Assembly (NCBI GenBank): GCA_012934845.2
Contig: WNNJ02000599.1
Coordinates: 248,001-312,000 of the forward strand
From: Pomphorhynchus laevis
Taxonomy: Eukaryota > Acanthocephala > Palaeacanthocephala > Echinorhynchida > Pomphorhynchidae
Direction of reading: 5' to 3'
DNA length: 64,000 nt
Position 1 is the first letter of the stretch. Each line of letters starts with the position of its first letter. Below are positions 55,646-64,000 of this stretch, piece after piece. The notes beneath the pieces were generated by a model. That model worked only from the letters and a program-made list of their open reading frames with translations. It was not told the DNA's origin and made no database searches. A program made the translations under genes and the position numbers.

Positions 55646-55870
55646 TAGAGGCCCTGTTTAGTATCCTAGATTGGTTTACAAGTTCTTTGGTATAACTACT
55701 TACAATATTGATTGACTGGTTAAAATTTCTTTTCTTATAACTATATACAAATTAAATGAACAGAGTATGCAATAAAGAGATTGTATGTTGAAAGAGGCCC
55801 TGTTGACAATCCCAGATTGGTTTAAAAGTTCTTTGGTATAACTACTTACAATAATTATAAGTCAGAGATC
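55646..55870 (+). repeat. ~147-bp repeat, left of PHD frame
   Basis: One and a half direct copies of a unit with CCCAGATTGGTTTAAAAGTT and TATAACTATATACAAATTAA (GCCCTGTT at about 55650 and 55797). The same unit occurs again at 56832-57040. Confidence 0.7.
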
Positions 55871-55903
55871 AGCTACAATGTAAGATAAGTCAGATCAGCT
55901 ACA

Positions 55904-56835
55904 ATGAGTGACAACACTTTCAACGCACATGACGCTAGTGGCAGTAGCCACTACAGCAATGGTTTGCAGATCAAAGGAGCCGCTGACAAATGTCAGGACA
56001 ACCAGCAAACAAAAAGTCGTATTCAATGTTTTGCATGTTCTACAATAAATCGTCGTAAGCAGCTAGTCCAGTGTGATGATTGCAGAGTTATGTTCCATTT
56101 GAGCTGTGTGGGTCTCACAAAACGACAAGCATCAGCGATACAAATATGGCGATGTAGTAAATCTTTACACAAGTTAACTTTTTCGGATTTTCGTTCTACT
56201 GTCACGCCAATATTCCTCGACAACAAGACTACAACCTTGTTGGACTATATTGCAATGTGTCGACGAAGCCACAAGGTGTTATCGCGGATTCCTAAAGGTG
56301 CTACCGTCTTCGTCACCCAATATCCTGATTGTCTGTTGAGGGATACCATCAATATCAAGGATGAAGCCTCCTGGACCAGGTTACTATTTTTTTGCTATTG
56401 GGCGCTACGTCATGCAAACCGATCATGCGTTAACGGGGAGAGTGTAAGACTTGCTACTAAGGTCAAAAGACAAACAGAGGATTTTATGATTTCAAGAACA
56501 ATTTCTTCCATCCACTCAGAACTATCAGCGAACAAGAGGTTCGCATAGGAACAAGAGGTTCGCATCAGAAGTTCGCATAGGAAAACGTGTCGCTGCGAAA
56601 CTGGCGGATGGAGATGTCTGTGAAGCGGTGAGAATCATTTCTTCAGACGAGTCGATGGCCACATATGATTCCAATACCTTGGATATAATTCTTGACAAGC
56701 AGCCGCCATAACCTACTAATTTATCTTTGCCACCATCGCCAAATTTTAATACACCAATCTTGGTTGTCACTGAAAATTATATTCTGACGATTCTGAAATC
56801 GTTGGCACCTGGATCTGAAGCTGGTGTTGATGGAT
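55904..56835 (+). pseudogene. Family C LINE N-terminus with PHD-like finger
   Basis: Frame 55904-56548: residues ~44-85 are a PHD-type zinc finger (CFACSTINRRKQLVQCDDC, MFHLSCVGL, WRC), then DFRSTVTPIFLDNKTTTL and FFCYWALRHANRSC. After a duplicated AACAAGAGGTTCGCAT string, another frame reads RVAAKLADGDVCEAVRIISS and ends at APGSEAGVDG near 56830, just before the RT should begin. PHD finger plus this linker is the known start of one group of invertebrate REL LINEs. It is cut off where the ~147-bp repeats resume. Confidence 0.7.
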
Positions 56836-57040
56836 TATTTTATTATAACTATATACAAATTAAATAAACAGAGTATGAAATAAAGAGATTGTATGTTCAA
56901 GGAAACCCTGTTGAGAATCCCAGATTGGTTTAAAAGTTCTTTGGTATAACTACTTACAATAATTATTGACTGCTTAAAAATTCTTTTCTTATAACTATAT
57001 ACAAATTAAATAAACAGAGTATTCAATAAAGACAAGGTAA
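56832..57040 (+). repeat. ~147-bp repeat, right of PHD frame
   Basis: About one and a half more copies of the unit at 55646-55870, same orientation, ending in GAGTATTCAATAAAG. Because the units are also tandem among themselves they look more like a satellite or UTR repeat than LTRs. Confidence 0.7.
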
Positions 57041-57069
57041 TATATCCAGCACTTAATTTATTTTTAAAA

Positions 57070-57190
57070 TGAATTAAATTTCATTAAAGAGTTATTGGAG
57101 CTGGATTAAACGAATGAAATTATATTTGATATTTCGCTAACTTCTGTTAGCATCTTCAGAAAATTGCTCTTTCCTAAGAGATAAATGTAG
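57070..57190 (-). repeat. Hammerhead-like foldback (best preserved of its family)
   Basis: Minus-strand reading: UUUUCUGAAGAU, perfect stem GCUAAC-AGAA-GUUAGC, GAAA, UAUC, AAAUAU. CUGAAGA fits CUGANGA of the hammerhead core but is followed by one extra U before stem II. Flanking AAAGAG and CTCTTT could extend stem I. Confidence 0.5.
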
Positions 57191-57339
57191 AATTAACAGA
57201 ATGGAATCAAATGACAGCAGACGAGGTTATCGCGAGCTTTCAAAATGTCGTAATGTCAGTCTATCGGTTTTGACGACGTTTACCGGGAATTTAGGTGGCT
57301 CCCACGTGGCAAATGCGTGCACGTAAATATAATGGCGGC

Positions 57340-57450
57340 GATCGTTTTGATTTTTTATAAAGGCATGCGCATTTTGAAAAACATTGTAATTTTCTGACGA
57401 TTCTAAAAGAAATTAGCGAAATATCAAACATAATTTCCTCTTTAATTTGA
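57340..57450 (+). repeat. Hammerhead-like relic
   Basis: The plus strand reads TTTTCTGACGATTCTAAAAG followed by AAATTAGCGAAATATCAAAC, a degenerate member of the same family. Confidence 0.4.
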
Positions 57451-58430
57451 TAAATTTTGAGCCTGCACATTCGATAGCGAAATCGTTTATAAATAGAGCA
57501 AAAAGCTATGATAGTATCGTAGCTTTTTTGATAGTACCATAGTTCTTTTTTACTTGACATACACAAGAGCTATGATAGTATCATAACTCTTTTTCCTTGA
57601 GGTTCAAATTTTCCAATGCAACGACAAGATGAGCAAATAGTACAGTGCCTGTTATAAACTAAATAGTGATATAGACAACAGAGCATTTATAATACTTTCA
57701 CCTAAACGGAAAGCAAATTTACTTGGCTTAATAATGTTCGAATACTGATATTGAAATCTTGAATAACATTTCAATCACTTTTGCAAGTGTATGCATCAGT
57801 GAAATAGGCCGGTATGTGGTTTCAGAGATAGAAGCTGAGAATTTAATAACATTTCATAACATTCATAAAATTTAGGTTTTTGTACAAAATAATTGTAATT
57901 TGGGCAATGTTTTATTATAAATAAAAACATTAGTTCTTAAACATCATTCTGTATCAATAATAGATCATTTTCAAATATTTAAAACAATATTTGTATCATA
58001 TACCAAGTAATTTGTGGATGCACTTACCTTATTGTGTAGAATATTGAGTCTTGATCAGAATTAGTACAAAACGATTGAGTATGTTCATATAAAAATACTT
58101 CGAAAGATATTATTGTCTAAACAGATTATACCTAATATTAATCAACTTATAAACGACTTAAACACACACCAATGTCATGTAGAATTCAACCGCGTGTAAT
58201 GGAAGTCTATAGCTGGTCAAATGCCTTTTGATTATTTTTAACTAAGCATTAAAAAACAATATAATAAATAAATGTTCCACATAAATAACGGTAATCAATA
58301 AAACTGTAAGATACTTTAATAAATTATATTTGTCGGAAAGTAAATTTTGCTGGATTTTATTTAAACGATACAATAACGAGGAGTAAACAAAATATCCAGA
58401 ACGAAATGTTAGTTGAGATAAAGGGTTTGA
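57451..58430. other. Spacer, AT-rich
   Basis: Contains a short direct repeat of AGCTATGATAGTATC (about 57506 and 57567). No gene recognised. Confidence 0.4.
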
Positions 58431-59560
58431 ATGTTTAAATGTACATTAAAACCACTTTCTGTCTATATGAATAAAATACTTAAAGTAATTAAAGCACATT
58501 TTAAAAATTTTTGCAAGGTAATCGAAATTAATACTGGTATAAAACACTATTTCAGTATTAATTCTACAAAAGAATTTTTAGAACAGACAAAAGGAATAAA
58601 TTTTCAAAATATAAATACATACGATTTTAGTACGCTTTATACAAATCTAGATTTAGTAGATATTAAAGAAGCGTTAGTAAAATTAATTAACCTTATATTC
58701 GGAAGATATACATATATATGTTATAATAATTATAACGCCTATCTAACAAAAATTAAACCATCAAATAAATATAAATATATGGATAAAATTGAATTAATAG
58801 AATCCTTAAATATTTTGATAAATCAAAATTATTTAAAAGTAGGGACATCTATATTTAGACAAGTAAAAGGTGTTCCAATGGGTGGTAATAGTAGCCCAAT
58901 TATAGCTGACTTGTTTTTAAGCTTTATAGAATATTAATTTGTTCATAACTGTGTAAAAACTAAATCTAAACAATATAAATATATGAAATATATGTTTCGA
59001 TACATTGATGATATATGTGTATTTAATTCTAATAATTTTTATTCAATTAGTGAACAAATTTATCCAGAAAGCCTTATTCTTAACAAAACCAATATTAATG
59101 ATAAAGAAGGTGTATATCTAGATATGAACATTAAATTAACATTAACTAAAACTACTATTAATTTATATCGTAAAGATGACATATTTAAATTTACAAGAAA
59201 CATATTTTTGCATGAGCATTCATGCATACCATATAATATAAAATATAATACATTAAATAATGAAATTTTAAGAATTGCAACAATATGTAATGATATTGGC
59301 TTTCTTCAAAATCATTTAAATAATTTAATAGATACATATTTTAAACTAGGTTACTATAAAAATAACATCAAGCAGAAAATAGTAAAATATATAAATCAAC
59401 AATAATATTATAAATTAACTTAAAAAGTAGAAAATCTTTATGCTTTGTATAAGATCCACTGATAATCAAACTCAATCGGATAAAATTAGCATGTATTTGG
59501 CTTCCTTGCTATACTGAATCGATAAACATGGTCGAAACGTAATAACATCGCAGTTCCTGC
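58431..59560 (+). mobile_element. PLE copy, RT without GIY-YIG
   Basis: Starts at FKCTLKPLSVYMNKIL and keeps motif A (NTYDFSTLYTNL), motif B (KGVPMGGNSSPI) and motif C (FRYIDDICVF) in two consecutive frames (58431-58937 and 58983-59405), almost identical to the 21-kb copy. It has about one or two breaks. The 3' UTR (to about 59560) is far more diverged from the 22.5-kb copy than the RT is, so the 3' end may come from a different subfamily. Confidence 0.8.
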
Positions 59561-60189
59561 ATTATTTATTAATAAATTCATAAAAATTGAATTTAAAAAA
59601 TCTTGCTTTATAGATCTAAATTATTTATTAGTCATACTATAAATTAATTATTAGTTGTACTATCGACTATATACTATCGACATACGCAATAATTATATTG
59701 AGTATGACATTAATATTTCTAATGAATTAATCTTAATCTTAATTAAAAGATTAATTTCTAATCTAAAAGATTAATTAAAAGATTAATTAAAAGATAAAGA
59801 GATGTTTAGCGTTGACCTTTAATTCAAATACCTAGTATTTGAATTAGAAATACGTATTTGCATTGTGCTGAAATACATAGTATTATGTATAAGTAACTAT
59901 ATGAAATATAAAATGATAAAATTTACATAATTATTTATAGCAGATTAACAAATATATATTAAAAATATATTAAATAAAAATATGTATAATAAAAATATAT
60001 ATAATAAAAATATATATAATAAAAATATATTTTTAATGCTTATGCAATGTACAACGACATTTTGTTACAGTGACATCAGAAACCACAAAGCAGACGAAAA
60101 CGAACGCGATGTTCAATACTTGGCCATCCAAGTTTTGATAAATAGGAAGATATGTGATCGAATTTACGAAGTCGAAATAGGATGCGCAC
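59561..60189. other. AT-rich spacer with short tandem repeats
   Basis: Includes tandem TAATAAAAATATATA units (about 59975-60030) and TTAATTAAAAGA repeats (about 59735-59800). No gene recognised. Confidence 0.45.
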
Positions 60190-61190
60190 AGCAGTGTTAA
60201 TGAGGCGCTGAAGAGGTTTAAGGGATGACTTTGAAGAGAAGACGAGAAGGCTAAGACGGTAATTAATACGTGAGAAACGTACAGAGAGATAAGAGATTTA
60301 CAAGAACTAAAATCTAGATAATTTCTGACGAGACGAATATCACGGAGAAGAATATTTGACGACCTAGTTTTATCACGAATGAAGGGATCGAGATGTAGGT
60401 TATTGTCGAAGTGAATACCTAGAAATACTAGTTTATCTACAGCAGGAATAATTGTGGTCTGAAGTTACAGAGAAGGAGAAAAAACAGAAACAGTGGAGGA
60501 ATTAAATCAGCTAACTGAGTCTACTTATTTAATATAATTATAAAATAAACAAAACATAATAATGCTAAATCAAAATTTAATAATTAAATAATAAAATTAA
60601 TAATTGTTTTTAGATTTTCTATAATTTAAACCAAGTTAAAAAAATGAAATTTAGAATAAACGTCATTTTTATGAATTGACTAATAAATAACAGACGTTGT
60701 ATCAGAATAAGAATTAGAGGTCATCAGAAACATAAAAAACATAAACACTTAAATCCATAACACTTTAGATTTGGTAGGATTGAGGGACATGCGCAAAGAA
60801 AATAGATGTTCTGATAGAGCACGAAGACAATTAGATGCGGATACGAAAAGCTGGCTTAGGGAATGAGGAGACGAATGAGAATAAAGAAGTATATCATCAG
60901 CGTACTACATTACTCTGAAGCAGAATTTACTAGTTACACAAGATAAATCTCCAAGAAAAAGCGTAAATAGAATAGGGCCAAGTACAGAACCTTGAAGTAC
61001 ATTACAAGGGAGTGAAGATATAGGAGAACACATTGAATTAGAATGGACGGAAAATGATCGATCGGATAGATACGAAGAGAACCAAGCCAAGGTGGATGAA
61101 GAGAAACCATAGTGATAGCGAAGACGAAAAAGAAGAATGTTTAATGAGCTTAGCTACACGATTGCAGAGAAGCTGTTGTTGTCGGGTTGC
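60190..61190 (-). mobile_element. L2/CR1-like LINE, antisense, interrupted
   Basis: Minus-strand frames: RYHYGFSSSTLAWFSSYLSD, CNVLQGSVLGPILFTLFLGD (motif B), then further broken blocks down to an INTAVRILFR-like end near 60190. It is the same family as the plus-strand LINE at 31450-33890. The copy is split by a PLE tail (60503-60727). Confidence 0.65.
60503..60727 (-). mobile_element. PLE 3' tail inserted in the L2-like LINE
   Basis: Reverse complement of the terminal 225 bp of the PLE, from CTGATGACCTC to the CAGTTAGCTGATTTAATT terminus. It lies inside the antisense L2-like LINE, so the PLE tail is the younger insertion. Confidence 0.8.
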
Positions 61191-61244
61191 AAATGCTAAC
61201 AAATATTGAAATGCATATTTATTGCTACACAAATTCTGCGATAC

Positions 61245-62990
61245 TATGCCTAAAGGTAAACCATCTGCAAAACTTCTATGCTGCCCATGTAAATCAGCAA
61301 AATGTATAAAAAGTGCAAATGCAAAAAAGCTGGTCGCATATTGATTGCCAGGTTGCTAAGTGTGAACATCGTCAAATGATGACATCACATAATATTGATA
61401 TTATACAATAGTTCAATACAACAAAATTTTCAGGACACGATCTACAATCGGTAAATGTAAATTATGAATTTATTCCCAATGAGGCATTGCATGTAGACTA
61501 TGACGATGTTTAAGTCAGCTTAGATTGAGGTAATACACTGGATTCCTAGTAGTTTTCGACCATAATTGTCGAATGAAGGAAAAATATTTTCAACACAATC
61601 TAATCTTTTCAAGGAGTTCAATTAAAGTACGGGCAAAAATTGTAAGGCACTGCAACGTGACACTGTATTATGTCAATTGATATTACAGAAAATTAAATCA
61701 CTAAAGACAATTGTAATTTGTAAAACAATAGAGAGAAGACTTCAAATGTGAGAGGAACATCATATACAAGAATTATTATCGGAAACACGTTATCTTCAGA
61801 AACAACGTAAGAACGAAATCGAATCGAAGAAAATAGATAAATCACTCAATAATCCAAAACGTAATCAAACTTGTAAAAAATGGATTTATAGGTAGAGCTA
61901 CCCGCTTACATTGTTCAGCTACCCGTTGATGGATAATTCATCTTGGGTGAATTTATTCAAGAGCAGCACCTGTAGATGAACAATGTAGATTACGTGTGCT
62001 GATGACAGGCTGCGCTGAACATCATGCAATCAAATTTATGGATATGACGTTTTAATACAAAATATTTTTTTTGAGCAAAAAAACATTTGGGTCCGCAGGA
62101 CCATTTGGCGTTGATGCCGCAAACGGGCGAGTTTTTTCTTATTATATTTTGGCAGGATTCGAGATCGCTAACAACAAAATATGTAATTTAGCTGTGAACA
62201 TTTCTACAGAGAAACTGAATCCTTCAAATTTGAAAGTTTATACTGTGAGCCACTTAATTCCTCTGGACAAATGCTCAGGTGTGGGTCCAATTGGAGTTGT
62301 GCAAATTATAAGATAAATAATTGGTCGGAGTATTTCTTTATCACACACGGGACGAGCTTACATACGAATGTGGATCACCTCAACTGTGTTGGCAAAAGAT
62401 GTGGCGGAGAGTCAGCAGTTCATTCAATTCGCTTGGCGTACAATAATTCTAGAACTGTACTTTATTACTAGATGTTCACGACGCATTAAACTGTATGAAC
62501 AGGCGGTTAGCTCTGGAACGCTATGTGCTTTATCTTCCTAGATTTGACTACTGTATTAAATAATAATTAAGGCATAGATGTGAAATTGACAGTTGGTAAC
62601 GAGTATATAACATCGGCCGAAGGGATCATACACAGAGAGATCCATTAGCGATGATGGCTTTCGCGGATGCATTAATGCATTTAATTAGAGAACTCCATAA
62701 ACAATCATCTAGGGTCACTCATCAATGGTTTGCTGACGACGCAGCACGTGCCTGTAAAATCGAGGAACTTGAAAGGGTGTTGCTTGAAGTTCAGCGTATT
62801 GGGCCAAAGTATGGACTTACAATAATTTATCAAAATGTACTCTGTTGACGCATAGTAGTTAAATGGTGGATAAAATGGAGGAGTTTGAAAAATCTATTCA
62901 GATAATCAGTGATGGCGTTAAATTCTTGGGCAGCTATATTGTGAATTTATCGAGCATGAAGTCAAAAGCAAAATAAACAGCTGAACAAAT
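61245..62990 (+). mobile_element. REL LINE family B, degraded plus-strand copy
   Basis: Starts with a cysteine-cluster remnant (PKGKPSAKLLCCPCKSAKC at 61245). The RT pieces are VSHLIPLDKCSGVGPIGVV (62071-62316), CVGKRCGGESAVHSIRLAYN (62271-62471), a motif A remnant DVHDALNCMNRRLAL (about 62470), MAFADALMHLIREL and HQWFADDAARACKIEEL with IGPKYGLTI (62651-62848), and FLGSYIVN near 62925. It stops around 62990, before the zinc knuckle, and is very decayed. Confidence 0.65.
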
Positions 62991-63044
62991 GATTAAATGT
63001 GATATCAGAGGTTGCTGAGTATGATTAACAAGCAGCTAGAAAAA

Positions 63045-63245
63045 GATTAGATATCATCAGGAGAAAAAACTATGCTATCAGGTTTTGGATCCCTATTTAT
63101 CGACCCAACATAGCAGTGGGGCCAAATAAATTCTAATGATGTATTTCCTCTTATTGCTTATCTAGTATCTTCTAAAAAATTTCGGTTAAGATTTTTAATT
63201 TTTTATATTAGTGTTGATTTATATATTTTACTATTTTCTGTTTGA
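63045..63245 (-). mobile_element. Antisense PLE 3' UTR fragment
   Basis: Minus-strand reading passes through AATACATCATTAGAATTTAT, GGCCCCACTGCTATGTTGGG and CTGATAGCATAG, the structured 3' segment. The pseudoknot helix is partly lost (CATAGTTT instead of CATAGCAG). Confidence 0.65.
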
Positions 63246-63309
63246 TGATATTTTTATTAAATTAATATTTATTGCATTTTGAAATTTGAAAAGAAAGTGT
63301 ACAATTAAA

Positions 63310-64000
63310 ATGTAAAACAAAAGATTTATCGACCCTCCTCCGCTCATGCTCTCCATTATACATGCCATATGCCTCCGCTGAAAGGCTACGCTGATCAGCT
63401 AGAACATGAAAGCACGGGCTTGAGGTTAAGAAGTTGCGCGGATTAAACGTGTGCCAAGTTCATGAAGGAACGTGAAAGGCAGTGGCCTGATCGATCCAGT
63501 GCTTTCAACTGCCACTGGCGTGAACATGTATTGACGGCTATCAATGTTAGCGTATTTGTGAACTTTCTTAGTTTCGGCGTTCTTTGCCACACTAGCAGCG
63601 CTGTATACCAAAATGCAAAGGTTGCTAGGTGCTGTGGTAGCCACACAAGTGAAGTCCCATAGAAGCAGTGTACCGGACGACCAGGGAGTCAGTGTTTTTT
63701 CGTCAGATCGTTTGCCATCAATCCTGCAGACTCCTTAAGCTTTAACGTTGAAAGTAAGCCAGCGGAAGTCAATACCATCTTTAGGAGATTAATCGCGTCG
63801 GCATGGCGAGATTTTAATCGGCAACAGTCCAGCCCGTGAGTCAATACGGTTTCGACTTCTTTACCTCAGATGCACTAATACGGAGCACACAACCGGATAC
63901 CCAGTCAGATTGCAACGACAATTGTGATGCTAGAGTCATCTATTTGAGTACCTATTGAGCTACCAGAAATGGCGTTTAAAAAATCACCGGCGTAACCGCA
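63310..64000 (-). pseudogene. Family C LINE REL domain, runs off the window edge
   Basis: From the right edge: GDFLNAISGSSIGTQIDDSS, LTHGLDCCRLKSRHADAINL, LKMVLTSAGLL, KVHKYANIDSRQYMFTPVAV (63644-63426), then VAFQRRHMACIMESMSGG near 63350. These are the zinc knuckle (HGLDC), RH motif, REL core and RISVAFQRGN-type end of a PHD/REL LINE. Frames change at least twice. The RT would lie beyond 64000. Confidence 0.65.

Noticed and set aside
55646-57040. Flanking direct repeats as LTRs of an LTR element
   Set aside because: Units are tandem on each side, do not begin TG and end CA, and the enclosed frame is a LINE N-terminus.

Overview
The window is about 70% A+T, has no bacterial-style gene packing, and contains split coding exons with GT/AG junctions. 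It is dominated by broken retroelements of types common in invertebrate animals, so I read it as nuclear DNA of an invertebrate; the sequence does not let me name the species. Nearly all long open frames are transposon-derived. The one host gene I can support well is a minus-strand, three-exon gene (28335 down to 4312) for a 299-residue SAM-dependent methyltransferase of the kind fused to OvoA (mercaptohistidine N-methyltransferase type). Its introns (15.4 kb and 7.7 kb) are packed with mobile elements. Two further phase-compatible minus-strand exon candidates (51723-51870 and 42774-42962) may belong to an upstream neighbour that I cannot identify.

Layout. 0-1.4 kb: Penelope-like element (PLE) pieces, a textbook type I hammerhead ribozyme and an in-frame 204-bp duplication in a PLE reverse transcriptase. 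2.4-3.5 kb: LINE fragments. 4.3 kb: last exon of the methyltransferase gene. 6.4-10.9 kb (intron 2): a hammerhead-like foldback and a nearly full LINE with a restriction-like endonuclease (REL). 11.6 kb: a TTAA-flanked MITE. 12.2-12.7 kb: exon 2. 12.7-28 kb (intron 1): a hammerhead-bearing tandem array (retrozyme-like), REL and APE LINE fragments, a near-complete PLE with an N-terminal GIY-YIG domain (19.75-22.85 kb) and tail-to-tail REL LINE fragments. 28.1-28.3 kb: exon 1. 29-37 kb: a gag-like fossil, a Penelope-type PLE end, an L2/CR1-like LINE and other fragments. 37.26-39.25 kb: five exact 398-bp tandem units carrying Pol III-like boxes and a permuted hammerhead-like core, followed by inverted copies to 40.02 kb. 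40.1-41.5 kb: stacked PLE 3' tails. 43.5-49.4 kb: two REL LINE copies head to tail. 49.4-50.8 kb: a ~182-bp satellite with a nested 20-bp minisatellite. 51.9-64 kb: PLE copies, PHD-finger REL LINE pieces and an L2-like LINE interrupted by a PLE tail.

The recurring theme is small self-cleaving-RNA motifs tied to mobile DNA. There are three hammerheads that fold completely on paper, plus several families of hammerhead-like cores in PLE ends, foldbacks and tandem arrays. The PLE 3' ends add a conserved hairpin plus pseudoknot. LINE frames are interrupted in every copy. The only near-complete coding retroelement is the GIY-YIG/RT PLE at 19.75-22.47 kb, whose two domains lie in two overlapping frames.
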